A DNA stretch of 64,000 bases from Vibrio viridaestus (GTDB lineage: Bacteria; Pseudomonadota; Gammaproteobacteria; Enterobacterales; Vibrionaceae), in the NCBI RefSeq assembly GCF_003856525.1, contig NZ_RJVQ01000002.1, positions 620,001 to 684,000 of the forward strand, written 5' to 3'. The position numbers and the translations under genes were made by a program. A model generated the notes under the pieces. It was given only the letters and a program-made list of their open reading frames with translations, made no database searches and had not been told where the DNA came from. Below are positions 7,939 to 17,702 of the stretch, in pieces; the stretch's first letter is position 1; every line of letters begins with the position of its first letter.

Positions 7939-8466
7939 ATGTATAGTTATTTTCTTTCACAAATAAAGTGGATATATTTATTGATAATAATACTAATGCT
8001 TCAAAGGATCGTTGGCATGGGTTTTACCAATATCTATATTCACAAGGGTTGTGATAAGTCACTAGTTAATAAAGCGATCAAAAGTAACGGTGCGGGCCGC
8101 ATTAAGTTCAAAGCGAAAGGAGTCGAGCAACAAGGTTTTATTCTTCAGGCAATTGAAGGTATTTCTGATGAGACTGTTTTACTCATTGGGTTCGGCGTCG
8201 GACCTCATTGGTCACAACATACTCTTGATGTAGAAACGTTGGAACTGCTTCAAAAGCAAAATACCACCCAAATTCAAAAGCTCCTTGAAATCGTAGAGAA
8301 AAACCGACTCAATATTATTTGCGTCAATCCGATGAAAAATAAAGAGCCGGTCAAATCGTTGGAAGATATCGTTCCTTTTGGTTGCACATCGTTGCTTCGG
8401 GCAGGTGATAAAACCTTTTGTATTGGAAAAGAAGCGAAGCAATTAATCCGAAATAACCCAGCCTAA
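7939..8466 (+). CDS. Hypothetical protein, up to 175 aa
   Basis: I do not recognise this protein. From the first ATG it has a hydrophobic N-terminal stretch (IYLLIIILML) that could be a membrane anchor. An alternative ATG at 8017 (MGFTNIYIHKG), preceded by AAAGGA, would give a soluble protein of 149 residues. The main part is a mixed alpha/beta domain with a HWSQHTLDVETLELLQ helix and two Cys late in the protein. No motif suggests a reaction. It stands alone between the SDR gene and a chemoreceptor, with AT-rich flanks and no clear terminator. Confidence 0.55.
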   Translation: MYSYFLSQIKWIYLLIIILMLQRIVGMGFTNIYIHKGCDKSLVNKAIKSNGAGRIKFKAKGVEQQGFILQAIEGISDETVLLIGFGVGPHWSQHTLDVETLELLQKQNTTQIQKLLEIVEKNRLNIICVNPMKNKEPVKSLEDIVPFGCTSLLRAGDKTFCIGKEAKQLIRNNPA

Positions 8467-8738
8467 ATCGATATCGGAGTTATATTGGATAGCTCTAATC
8501 CTTTCGGCTCCGAGTCATCTATCTGACACCTCTAAGCAAATCATTCAGATTGTTTACGTTGCGTATTACTGCCATCAAATCGATCAAGTTTGGTGGCAAC
8601 AGGTCGCTATCTCTAATCAGAAAGATATTACGCTATGAATCTGGTTTTATGCTATACGTTTTATAGAGTAATCATTAAAAAATAATAAAAAGTTAGACAC
8701 AAGTGACCACGAAGGTCTGTTAGATATATGGAGTTGGT

Positions 8739-10037
8739 ATGTGGCGTAGAAAGTCTTCTGATTCATCAAATCAGCTTGTACAGCAGGCTGAACAAGCAAA
8801 AAGCCTTCGTCTCGATTTTGATGCGATTAAAGCGCACACGGCGTATATAACCTTTTTACCGGATGGCACAATCACTGATGTAAATGACAATTTTTTAGCT
8901 GTCGTTGGGTATCTGAAAGAGGAAGTTATTGGGCAGCACCACCGTATGTTCTGTGAGCGAGAGTACACCCAGTCTCAAGAGTATGTTGAGTTCTGGAAAA
9001 ACTTATCACGCGGTATCGGAACCAGCGGAACGTTCCTGCGCAAAGATAAAGATGGAGATATTATTTATCTTGAAGCGAATTATTTTCCGGTGACTGATGA
9101 CAGTGGGAAAGTGGTGAAAGTGATCAAGATTGCCAGTGACGTCACCGAGCAAACCATTCAACAAATATCCCAAAAGGCCATATTAACTGCGTTAAATCGA
9201 TCTCTGGCTGTGATCGAGTTTGACCCTGAAGGTAATATCGAGTGTGCTAACGATAATTTTTTGCATACGGTGGGATATTCATTGGCGGACGTCAAAGGCA
9301 AACATCACAGCATGTTTTGCTTTCCTGAGTTTTATAAAGAGAACCCAAACTTTTGGGCCACTTTACGTAACGGTGAGTTCTTTACTGGGCGGTTTAAACG
9401 AAAAAATGCGCATGGTGACGTATTATGGCTAGAGGCCACCTATAATCCAATCATGGATGAGAAAGGACGTGTCTATAAGGTCATCAAGTTTGCTACGGAT
9501 ATTACTGCCCGTATGAATACCGCTTTGCAGGCGGTTGATATGGCAGCATCGACATCCGAAGAAACGTCACAAATTACCTCGATTGCGACGAAGGTTTTAA
9601 ATGAAGCTGTTGAAACATCGCAAAAGATAACCTCTCAAGTAACCAAGGCCTCTGGAATAGGTTCAAAGTTAATTGAACAGTCGAAAAGTATCGATCAGAT
9701 CGTGACAACCATACGTTCAATCGCAGAGCAAACCAATTTATTAGCACTCAATGCTGCCATTGAAGCCGCTCGAGCTGGAGATTCTGGCCGAGGATTTGCT
9801 GTTGTGGCCGATGAAGTGCGTACCTTGGCTTCTCGTACCTCTGTGGCAACGGAAGAGATCACTAAAGTTGTTGGGAACAATACCGGATTAATAGAAGATA
9901 TGGAAAAAATCCTCGGTTCCGTTTCTGGTGTCGCGGTTCATGGTCAAGATAGCATTAATAATGTGGCAGCCGGATTAGAAGACGTAGGCCGAGGGGTAGC
10001 GCGATTCGTTGAAATGGTTGAGAATATGAAGCCTTAA
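8739..10037 (+). CDS. Soluble PAS-PAS methyl-accepting chemotaxis protein (BdlA/Aer-like architecture)
   Basis: The 432-residue protein has two PAS domains (about 25-140 and 150-265), each with the [10 protein letters not shown] / GYS...GKHHSMFC pattern, then a methyl-accepting signalling domain with the conserved tip [20 protein letters not shown] near 330. There is no membrane segment, so it is cytoplasmic. The order matches Pseudomonas BdlA, a biofilm-dispersal receptor, and oxygen/redox receptors; the ligand or cofactor is unknown. A paralogue with the same order lies at 44705-46012. A broken MFS gene follows 18 bases downstream. Confidence 0.92.
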   Translation: MWRRKSSDSSNQLVQQAEQAKSLRLDFDAIKAHTAYITFLPDGTITDVNDNFLAVVGYLKEEVIGQHHRMFCEREYTQSQEYVEFWKNLSRGIGTSGTFLRKDKDGDIIYLEANYFPVTDDSGKVVKVIKIASDVTEQTIQQISQKAILTALNRSLAVIEFDPEGNIECANDNFLHTVGYSLADVKGKHHSMFCFPEFYKENPNFWATLRNGEFFTGRFKRKNAHGDVLWLEATYNPIMDEKGRVYKVIKFATDITARMNTALQAVDMAASTSEETSQITSIATKVLNEAVETSQKITSQVTKASGIGSKLIEQSKSIDQIVTTIRSIAEQTNLLALNAAIEAARAGDSGRGFAVVADEVRTLASRTSVATEEITKVVGNNTGLIEDMEKILGSVSGVAVHGQDSINNVAAGLEDVGRGVARFVEMVENMKP

Positions 10038-10055
10038 CTTTTTACGCGCGTATAT

Positions 10056-11293
10056 ATGGATAAGACGAATCGTATTGCCACGGACGCTGAAAACGGATTG
10101 CTTTCAATTCAACAACAGACTAATAACATTTGGCGTTTGGCATTGGCTCAGGCTTTGTCAGGAGCCAACGCGATTGTCATTTATGCAACCGGAGCTGTCG
10201 TTGGTAACAGCCTTGCGCCATCTCCGATTCTTGCTACGTTACCCATTACGATATTCGTTATTGGCATGGCCGTTTGTGTTTTTCCTGCCGGAGAGCTTGC
10301 TCGTCTTTATGGAAGAAAGTTCGTCTTTTTGGTTGGTACTGGCGCAGGCACTCTGGCAGGTATCGTTGCTACTTATGCCGTGTATTACGACCAGTTCTGG
10401 CTTTTCTGCAGTTCTACTTTTCTTGGTGGAGCCTATGCTGCTGTTGTTTTGTCATTTCGCTTTGCTGTTACGGACGGCGTACCTGAAAGCCGAAAGCCTC
10501 AGGCACTATCACTAGTGATGGCTGGTGGTATCTTGGCAGGTGTCATAGGTCCACAGCTTGTGACGTGGACAATGGACTTATGGGCTGACTACCATTTTGC
10601 TGCTACCTTTATTGCTCAGGCAATCGTCGCCGCGATGTCTGCCTTTATCCTAATTGGTGTACGAATACAAAAGGAAATCGCCCCAGCAACAGCACAAGGC
10701 AAAGGACGAGATTTTAAGGTTATTGTTACACAACCCCTGTTTGTATGCGCTGTTATCAGCGGTGCCTCTGCCTACATGATCATGAACTTTTTAATGACAG
10801 CAGCACCACTGGCGATGCATGTGGAAGGACATTCTCAAGCGTCTTCCAATCTTGCCATACAATGGCATGTCATCGCTATGTACGGTCCGAGCTTTTTTAC
10901 CGGCAAGATTATTAGTCGTTTTGGAGCAAGTACCATTGCCTTCTCTGGTATTATCTTAACCGGATTATCGGCTATTGTTGGCTTAGATGGTACTTCTGTC
11001 AGTCATTTCTGGGCTATGCTCATTCTTTTGGGTATTGGGTGGAATTTTGGCTTTCTTGGCGCGTCGGCAAAATGATACTCAAATGTCACCTTCCTGAAGA
11101 GAAACACCGGGTTCAGTCACTCAACGATTTTATCATTTTCGGCATCATGGCATTAGGATCATTTTCATCGGGAGGCATTTTATCTGTATACGGTTGGAAT
11201 GCTGTTTTGTGGTTATCTCTTGTTCCTTTATTACTAGCTATGATTACCCTTTTCTTAGCCAGTAGAAAGCCAGAAAACGTAAGTTCAGTCTAA
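10056..11293 (+). pseudogene. MFS transporter with a frameshift in helix 11
   Basis: Frame 1 (10056-11075) encodes 339 residues of a 12-helix major-facilitator protein, ending ...GFLGASAK at a TGA. The continuation is found in another frame from 11072: MILKCHLPEEKHRVQSLNDF and two more membrane segments, ending at 11293. Relatives have a direct match across the join (GA[ST]..., PEEK.RVQ.LNDF), and alignment by eye implies two extra A bases in the AAAA run at 11069-11072. The protein would otherwise be about 410 residues. This may be a real inactivating mutation or a homopolymer error. The gene lies 18 bases after the chemoreceptor. Confidence 0.8.
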
Positions 11294-11433
11294 ACCTATC
11301 TGATCTATCATAGATTAAGAGCTGGCTAATTAAGAAATTACTTTTCTAAACTTAACTCTTTTGTCAATATAGGGAAGGAGCTTGCTTATCCCCAAGTAAA
11401 GCGGGTGTATTATTTCGACGGATAGGCGATTGA

Positions 11434-12405
11434 ATGGATTTAGAAAAGCGATATTTTACCGTACTTGATGCACTGCCAGATCATGTGTTTATTTTTTCTG
11501 AGTCTGGAAAATATGTCGATGTGTACGGTGGTGAAGAAAACGCTACGGGTTTTGACTGTAAGCCATTTATTGGTCAGATGATGCACGATGTCATGCCGCC
11601 TGAAATGGCCGACGAATTCCTTTCTTATATCCAACTGGCGATCACTTCGAATCAAACTCAAACCATTCAATATAAGTTTGATGAAAAAACGATGATCGAA
11701 TTACCCGCAGAAATACCAACTCCGCAAGAAATTTGGTTTGAAGGAACGATAAAACCTTTACCTCTGGAAGAAAACGGAGAAAGAACCGTTCTCTGGATGG
11801 CAAAAAATATCACGATCAGGCACTATCTAGAACAAAGACTTAAGGCGTTTTCTGAAACGGATGAACTAACAGGGATACTAAACCGTCGAGCGTTCTCGAA
11901 AAATCTTAAAGAAGCGATGACGGAATATCAGTTGTTTGGGCGTATGTTTTCGATTCTAATGTTTGATATTGACCGTTTCAAACGCATCAATGACTCTCTA
12001 GGGCATCCCATCGGTGATGATGTGATACGACACGTTGTCAGTAATTTTCGTGCACAATTGAGAGAGTCCGATGTGTTCGGGCGTATTGGTGGTGAAGAAT
12101 TTGCTGTTATCCTTAGAGACGCCTCGATTGATAACGCGACCGATGTTGCGGAGAAATTACGCGCGAAGCTCGAAGGACAGTGTTGCGACGTCGGTAACTA
12201 TGAAGTTCGGGTAACAGTGAGCATAGGCATTACGTCAATGCTTGATAGTGACACGGATATCAAAACAATTATGGCTCGTGCTGATAAAGCCATGTATCAG
12301 GCGAAGCGTAATGGACGCAATTCAATAGCGGTGTATTCACATGATATGGATGTAATCGATTCCAAGCTGGAAGAGCAAGGATGGATTACCAGTAAGTTAA
12401 AGTGA
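11434..12405 (+). CDS. PAS-GGDEF diguanylate cyclase
   Basis: This 323-residue cytoplasmic protein has an N-terminal PAS domain (about 8-135) and a GGDEF domain (about 140-310). The active motif is GGEEF in FGRIGGEEFAV, so it should make c-di-GMP from two GTP. The inhibitory I-site R-E-S-D lies five residues before it, so product inhibition is expected. No membrane helix is seen; the PAS domain is probably the sensor. Upstream intergenic sequence of about 140 bases suggests its own promoter. Confidence 0.92.
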   Translation: MDLEKRYFTVLDALPDHVFIFSESGKYVDVYGGEENATGFDCKPFIGQMMHDVMPPEMADEFLSYIQLAITSNQTQTIQYKFDEKTMIELPAEIPTPQEIWFEGTIKPLPLEENGERTVLWMAKNITIRHYLEQRLKAFSETDELTGILNRRAFSKNLKEAMTEYQLFGRMFSILMFDIDRFKRINDSLGHPIGDDVIRHVVSNFRAQLRESDVFGRIGGEEFAVILRDASIDNATDVAEKLRAKLEGQCCDVGNYEVRVTVSIGITSMLDSDTDIKTIMARADKAMYQAKRNGRNSIAVYSHDMDVIDSKLEEQGWITSKLK

Positions 12406-12469
12406 CAGAATACTTTTCATACACGATCTGGTAATGTCGGTTTCACTGAGGTGTCAGGAAGAGATCACA

Positions 12470-12958
12470 ATGAAAATACGTGCTGTACAGTCAGATGACA
12501 TTGATTCGTTAACACAAATTTATAATCGATACATTGAAGAAACGACGATCACGTTTGAAGAGGCGCCGGTTAACGCAGAGATTATGGCTGAACGAGTGAC
12601 CAAAACGCTGGATTCAGGTATGCCTTGGGTCGTTGCTGAAGCGGATGGCAACGTTATTGGTTATGCATACGCCCATTTCTGGCATGAGCGCAGCGCATAT
12701 CGTTTTACGGTGGAACCGTCTATTTATCTCTCTCAAGAGTGCACAGGTAAAGGCGTTGGTCGGGCTATTTACACAGATCTGCTTAATCGGTTAAGAGAAA
12801 AGGGTATTAAGCAGGTGCTTGGTGTGATTGCTTTACCCAACCCAGCAAGTATCGGTTTGCACGAGTCACTCGGTTTTAAGAAAACCGGCGAGCTGGAAAA
12901 TGTCGGTTATAAGTTTGATTGTTGGCTTTCGATTGGTTTTTGGCAGTTGGAACTATGA
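12470..12958 (+). CDS. GNAT-family N-acetyltransferase, phosphinothricin acetyltransferase-like
   Basis: The 162-residue protein starts MKIRAVQSDDIDSLTQIYNR and has the GNAT acetyl-CoA loop in TGKGVGRAIYTDLL (about residues 97-110), followed by the VIALPNPASIGLHESLGFKK region typical of the phosphinothricin/methionine-sulfoximine acetyltransferase group. It acetylates a small amine or amino-acid analogue; the natural substrate is unknown. I chose the ATG at 12470, which has AGGAAG upstream, over an in-frame ATG at 12434. The TGA overlaps the ATG of the AraC regulator, so both are coupled. Confidence 0.85.
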   Translation: MKIRAVQSDDIDSLTQIYNRYIEETTITFEEAPVNAEIMAERVTKTLDSGMPWVVAEADGNVIGYAYAHFWHERSAYRFTVEPSIYLSQECTGKGVGRAIYTDLLNRLREKGIKQVLGVIALPNPASIGLHESLGFKKTGELENVGYKFDCWLSIGFWQLEL

Positions 12959-13806
12959 ATCAATATATACCATCATCGAAGAATCAGATAAGACGTATTC
13001 AGCAACAGTTTTGGGCATCTCAAACCTTACCGTATTTAAAAATCAGAACGACGGTGAATAGCTGTGTTGCCTACAAAGCTCATTATCACGAAGAATTATC
13101 GTTAGGGATTCTCTTTGAAGGGCAAACATGTCTTAGTACTGGCAGAATAGATAAAGTGCTTAAAGCGGGACAATCTATCTTCATTGCACCTAATCAAGTT
13201 CATGCCTGCAATCCAATTAATGGTGGCTCGCGTAGTTACCATATGCTCTATATTGACAAATCATGGTGCTTAGATGTTTTAGACTGTGAACAACCAGAAT
13301 ACGAACTCATTATAAAACCCAATGCCAGCGATGTTTTTGATCGTACCAGATTATTGAACCTAATCGATTCCATTATCAATGATGGTTCAGCAGGCAGTAT
13401 TAATAGGCTTGATAACTATCTAAAAAAACTGGTCTTTAAGTCGATTTCGGTAAATAAGCCATTATTAGCTAGTTCTCAACTTGCATTGAACGTTCGGCAG
13501 TTATTACTTAGTGACATCGTCACACCGCCCTCTGTCGAGGCGTTAGCTCATCATATTGGTAGACCCGTCGAATCCGTCATTCGCAGTTTTAAGCGAGAAT
13601 ATGGAATGACACCAAAAGCATTTTTGAACAATGTTCGTGTTGAGCAGGCAAAGCACTTGCTCAGGGATGGAGGTACTATCGTCGATGTTGCCTTAGATGT
13701 TGGATTTTCAGACCAAAGTCAGTTTCACAAAGCGTTTGTTCATTACACTGCATCTACGCCGGGCCAACATAAGACCAGTACGTCAATTTTCGACAATAAC
13801 GCATAA
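12955..13806 (+). CDS. AraC-family transcriptional regulator
   Basis: This 283-residue regulator has an N-terminal cupin-like effector domain (HYHEELSLGILFEG and FIAPNQVHACNP) and a C-terminal AraC double helix-turn-helix, with the VALDVGFSDQSQFHKAF signature near residue 250. Such proteins usually activate a neighbouring gene. The start codon overlaps the acetyltransferase stop (ATGA). The LysE-type exporter gene follows 46 bases downstream, and AraC/LysE pairs of this form are common, so the exporter is a likely target. The inducer is probably an amino acid or related amine, by inference. Confidence 0.9.
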   Translation: MNQYIPSSKNQIRRIQQQFWASQTLPYLKIRTTVNSCVAYKAHYHEELSLGILFEGQTCLSTGRIDKVLKAGQSIFIAPNQVHACNPINGGSRSYHMLYIDKSWCLDVLDCEQPEYELIIKPNASDVFDRTRLLNLIDSIINDGSAGSINRLDNYLKKLVFKSISVNKPLLASSQLALNVRQLLLSDIVTPPSVEALAHHIGRPVESVIRSFKREYGMTPKAFLNNVRVEQAKHLLRDGGTIVDVALDVGFSDQSQFHKAFVHYTASTPGQHKTSTSIFDNNA

Positions 13807-13852
13807 GTAGATACGTTTATAGTGCACGCCAATTTAATTTTCATTGGAGTGC

Positions 13853-14488
13853 ATGGTGTTCACTGATCCCTTTTTCCCCTCGGCATTTTTAACATTGGCA
13901 TTGGCTCATTTTGTTGCTTTGCTCAGCCCTGGGCAGGACTTTTTCCTAATCGTTGCTCATTCGGTGCGTAATGGACTAAAAGGAAGCCGCTATATCTGTT
14001 TAGGTATCGCTTCGGGCAATGCCTTTTATATAGTTGTAGTGTTACTGTGTTGGCAGGCGATAAATAACCACCCGGAGTTGCTTAATATCATTGCCGGGAT
14101 CGGCGCGCTTTATTTAATCTGGTTAGGCTGGCAATTGATGAAAAGCTGTAACAGAGAAAGAAATAGTTCCACAGACAACACGACATCAATCTTCTCTGCA
14201 GGGCGACAATTCGTTATCGGTTTTGGTTCTGCGTTACTTAACCCTAAAAATGCTCTTTTCTATATGAGTTTAATGGCGGTAATTCTGGGTGATGATGTTA
14301 GTTTGCAACAACAAATTTTTGCTGGGATCTGGATGTCATTAGTGGTGTTACTGTGGGACCTATTGATTGCCTTTACGGTCGGTTATAGGGGAATCCAAAC
14401 TCTCTTTCACCGTCATTTAGTCATGATAGAAAGAGGAGCGGGATTGGTCTTATTTGCCATTGGCGTTTCACTATTACTCAGTTTTTAA
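13853..14488 (+). CDS. LysE/RhtB-family exporter
   Basis: The 211-residue inner-membrane protein has the family pattern: LALAHFVALLSPGQDFFLIV near the N-terminus and GSALLNPKNALFYMSLMAVI in the middle, with six predicted membrane segments. It should export an amino acid or related metabolite. It follows an AraC regulator and an acetyltransferase, suggesting a small detoxification or efflux unit. The ATG at 13853 has GGAG close upstream; a GTG one codon on is also possible. Its end overlaps the convergent pseudouridine-synthase gene by four bases. Confidence 0.88.
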   Translation: MVFTDPFFPSAFLTLALAHFVALLSPGQDFFLIVAHSVRNGLKGSRYICLGIASGNAFYIVVVLLCWQAINNHPELLNIIAGIGALYLIWLGWQLMKSCNRERNSSTDNTTSIFSAGRQFVIGFGSALLNPKNALFYMSLMAVILGDDVSLQQQIFAGIWMSLVVLLWDLLIAFTVGYRGIQTLFHRHLVMIERGAGLVLFAIGVSLLLSF

Positions 14489-16170
14489 AAGTCAGGTTCA
14501 ACGTTAAATGACATTGGCTCTTGCGTATATGGATGCACGAAATGAAGTGACTCGGCATGCAAGTGTAAGCGATCAGACTTAGTTCCATATAGATCATCAC
14601 CGATTATTGGGGCATTTAGTCCTTCTTTGTGCGCGCAGTGCACTCTAAGTTGATGAGTCCGGCCAGTTTTTGGGTAGAGGTAAAGTCGGGTTTTACCTTG
14701 TTGCAAGTCAATCGTTTCCCAGTGTGTTTCTGCCACCTTACCGTTTTCAGAACAGACAATTTGCCTTGGGCGATCGTTCAAATCAGGAGCTAGCGGAAGA
14801 TGGATATCGCCCTGTGAACTCGATAAGCAACCTTCGATATCGGCGATATAGCGTTTGCTCACACCTCTTGATATAAACTGCTTTTGCAGATGTCTATTAG
14901 CCCGTTTGGTAAGAGCAAAAACCAGTAAACCCGACGTTGATTGATCCAATCGATGTAGGACAAATGGTCCCTCTTCCCGTTTACCTAGGCGTTGTTTTAG
15001 GCGAGTAAACGCTGAGTCCATGATATGAACACCCGGTACGGAAAGCATTTCAGCTGGTTTATTGATTACAACAATTGCCTCATCCTGAAAGAGGATTTCA
15101 ATGTCTTTGTCGATACTGGGCGCAGTGAGCAGTGGATTATCCTCAACATCTAAGCCTTGTAGCATGTGCGTTAATATTGGGAGACATTTGCTTTGACAGG
15201 CAGGATAAAACTTTTTGTGCTGCCGAATAGCGGATTTTGGCGAGTGTCCCCACCAGAATTCCGCCATTGCAATTGGCTTAAATTGGTTCTCATACGCATA
15301 GTGCAGTAGTTTGGGCGCGGCACACTCTCCGGAACCTGCTGGTGGAATAGGGTTGATAGCGTTTTTGAATAAATCAATTAATATCGCTTTTTCTTGTTTA
15401 GCATTTAAAAAGCAATAGTTTGAAAATAACTCATGCTGTAGTTGATGGGAGCGCTGTTTACGCTCTTCTTTCAGAGTCTCTATTTGTTTGAGAATGGAGG
15501 CTAGCTGAGACTCTGTCTTTTCAATCTTTTTCTTCCATTGTTCTTTCAAATTGGAAAGAACTCTCTTTTCCTCAATACTCTGTTTAGCCAGTGACTCAAG
15601 CAACGCAGCTCGATCAGCCTCAGGTATGTGTGGGTCGATTTCTTTTCTGGCTTTTTTTCGCATTTGGCGATTCTTCGCCATGGTCTCCTGCTGAGCGGTG
15701 ATCTCCAGTTTGGCTTGAGTTTGTTCAGTGTCCAGACGAGATTCTAACTTACTTTTGTCACCACATTCCATTAGGTCATTCAACGCATGGTTGATTTGAT
15801 TAATGGCTAACGATTCTTCAACAAACACATTTTCGTGATGAAGAATGTCGTAGACAGGAGGAACAAAACCAGGATAGTGATTTGTTCCCGCGAGCTTACC
15901 CGAAAATGCAGCCAGATAGCCTAACTCTCCCTGCTGATTTTCAACGACTAAAATACCGAACATCTTGCCACATGGCTCTTCCTGGTTGAGATAATGTTGC
16001 TCTATCAATGAGGAAACGGTTAAGCGGTTTTGTAGCGCATTCGTGGCAATAAGACTGAGGGGATGAGGTTCGTAGCAAAAAGGAAACGTAAACTGTTTTG
16101 GGCGTTCACGGTTCTGGTCTTTATCATCAAAACGGTGAAAAAGATCGATATTGCTCACTGGTACTCTCAC
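14485..16170 (-). CDS. RluA-family pseudouridine synthase with long N-terminal extension
   Basis: The 561-residue protein has its catalytic RluA domain in the C-terminal 210 residues. The catalytic Asp lies in HRLDQSTSGLLVF near residue 407, and the domain ends with the GRTHQLRVH motif near 525. The first 350 residues hold a separate globular part and a coiled coil (about 170-270, very rich in Lys, Glu and Gln). This long form is larger than RluA, RluC or RluD and exists in vibrios and relatives. The target RNA position is unknown. It converges with the LysE gene with a four-base overlap. Confidence 0.88.
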   Translation of the reverse strand: MRVPVSNIDLFHRFDDKDQNRERPKQFTFPFCYEPHPLSLIATNALQNRLTVSSLIEQHYLNQEEPCGKMFGILVVENQQGELGYLAAFSGKLAGTNHYPGFVPPVYDILHHENVFVEESLAINQINHALNDLMECGDKSKLESRLDTEQTQAKLEITAQQETMAKNRQMRKKARKEIDPHIPEADRAALLESLAKQSIEEKRVLSNLKEQWKKKIEKTESQLASILKQIETLKEERKQRSHQLQHELFSNYCFLNAKQEKAILIDLFKNAINPIPPAGSGECAAPKLLHYAYENQFKPIAMAEFWWGHSPKSAIRQHKKFYPACQSKCLPILTHMLQGLDVEDNPLLTAPSIDKDIEILFQDEAIVVINKPAEMLSVPGVHIMDSAFTRLKQRLGKREEGPFVLHRLDQSTSGLLVFALTKRANRHLQKQFISRGVSKRYIADIEGCLSSSQGDIHLPLAPDLNDRPRQIVCSENGKVAETHWETIDLQQGKTRLYLYPKTGRTHQLRVHCAHKEGLNAPIIGDDLYGTKSDRLHLHAESLHFVHPYTQEPMSFNVEPDF

Positions 16171-16223
16171 TATGCTTGGTTTGGAAAATCGGGCTCATGA
16201 TAGCGTCAAGCTGTCTGGATGTC

Positions 16224-17603
16224 TTATTTTTCTTCGCAGCATTGCTTTACTATGCAGACCAGTTTTTCTAACTCGCTTTCTATTTTATCGTTAAATAGAT
16301 AGCCCATGTTGATACGAATACAATTCTGATAACGGTCTGACTCGGTAAAAATATCGCCTGTTCGGATATCTAAGTTATTTCTCTCAGTCGCTTGACGTAC
16401 CCGATCGATATTTAATCCCGGGATCTGTATCCACAGAACTAAACCACCATCCGGTTGTGTTATCGCACTGCCTTGAGGAAGTCTGTGCCCCAAGTATTTG
16501 ATATACCGGTTTTTATTGGCACTTAATTGAAACCGTGCTTGCTTTAAGTGTTTTATGTAACTCCCTGAATCAATGAAATCGGCCAGAGCATGTTGAATCA
16601 GTGTCGGAACACCGAGTAAATGCTTTAGGTAAGCTTCAAAATAGCGACCAGGACGGCACCAACCAACTCGATAAGCTGGCGATAAAGACTTTGAAAATGA
16701 ACCGCACCATAGTACATAGCCATTCTCATCATAATAAGCCGCTGGCAAGGGATGTTGATTGGTATGTGATAGCTCGAAATACACATCGTCTTCGATCACT
16801 GGGATTTGGTAATGATTTGCGAGATCACTGAGACGTTTCTTTTGCGCCATGGTCATCGTGATACCTTGGGGGTTCATGTGAGTTGTGCAGAATAGCCCTG
16901 CTTTAACTTTTGCGTTTTGAAAGAGCGTCTCTAATTGGTCTAACTCGATGCCATCTGAGTGGGACGGGACTTCAATAATATGTAAGCCAAGTTGAGATAT
17001 GAGGTCGAGCAAACCGTTATAACAAGGGGAGCTAATTGCGATGGTATCACCGGGATTGGTACATACAGTTAATGCTATTTTTACTGAATCCAGACAGCCA
17101 TGGGAAATCAACAATTCCTGACTATTTATCGCATAACCAAGACGACTAAAGTGGGTTGCCAACGCCTGCCTCAACGGTTTTTCGCCCCTATTGTCAGGGT
17201 AGAGCATCAGTTGCGTATTTGTTCGATTCATGACGCGTTTAACGCTTCTCTCAAGTGACTTACTTGTTGTTTCTGATAGTTCTAACCGTGATGTTCCCAA
17301 TGGTCCATCATTCACATTCGGCTTTTCAATCTGCCTTTTTGCGAGTGTTGATTGACTAACAAAAGATTCCCAAACAGGGCTCGGTATGGGCGACGATTTA
17401 GAAGAAATAAAAAAACCCGACTGAGGTCTCGCTTGGATCCATCCCTGAGCTACTAACTCTTCATAACAACTCACCGCAGTGGAGACACTCACTTCATGTT
17501 GGTGAGCAAATCGACGTAGTGATGGCATCTTTTCACCATCAGTCAGTTTATTTGACTGAATATCGGTCACGACTTTTTGTGCGAGTTGCTTATAGCGAAT
17601 CAT
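16224..17603 (-). CDS. MocR/PdxR-type GntR-aminotransferase regulator
   Basis: This 459-residue protein has an N-terminal GntR winged helix (KMPSLRRFAHQHEVSVSTAV) and a C-terminal class I aminotransferase-like domain with the PLP lysine in SFSKSLSPAYRVGW. The family senses PLP or PLP-amino acid adducts. I chose the ATG at 17603 (MIRYKQLAQ), as the upstream extension is not family-like and overlaps promoter sequence. It is divergent from an EamA exporter gene 99 bases away with paired repeats in between, so it probably controls that exporter. Confidence 0.88.
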   Translation of the reverse strand: MIRYKQLAQKVVTDIQSNKLTDGEKMPSLRRFAHQHEVSVSTAVSCYEELVAQGWIQARPQSGFFISSKSSPIPSPVWESFVSQSTLAKRQIEKPNVNDGPLGTSRLELSETTSKSLERSVKRVMNRTNTQLMLYPDNRGEKPLRQALATHFSRLGYAINSQELLISHGCLDSVKIALTVCTNPGDTIAISSPCYNGLLDLISQLGLHIIEVPSHSDGIELDQLETLFQNAKVKAGLFCTTHMNPQGITMTMAQKKRLSDLANHYQIPVIEDDVYFELSHTNQHPLPAAYYDENGYVLWCGSFSKSLSPAYRVGWCRPGRYFEAYLKHLLGVPTLIQHALADFIDSGSYIKHLKQARFQLSANKNRYIKYLGHRLPQGSAITQPDGGLVLWIQIPGLNIDRVRQATERNNLDIRTGDIFTESDRYQNCIRINMGYLFNDKIESELEKLVCIVKQCCEEK

Positions 17604-17608
17604 AGTAA

Positions 17609-17646
17609 CTGTACTGGTTAATTTTTTAATTATTGTATCTGTACTG
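17609..17646. promoter_or_regulatory. Direct repeats CTGTACTG spaced 30 bp in the MocR/EamA gap
   Basis: CTGTACTG occurs at 17609-17616 and again at 17639-17646, same orientation, start-to-start 30 bases or about three helical turns, separated by an AT-rich stretch. MocR-family regulators such as PdxR are known to bind direct repeats. The site overlaps the likely promoter of both genes. Confidence 0.5.
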
Positions 17647-17702
17647 ATTTTTGCTCTCAAGTAGTATCGGTATTCAGTTCAGTCGAGAGATAAAGGAGTA
17701 CG

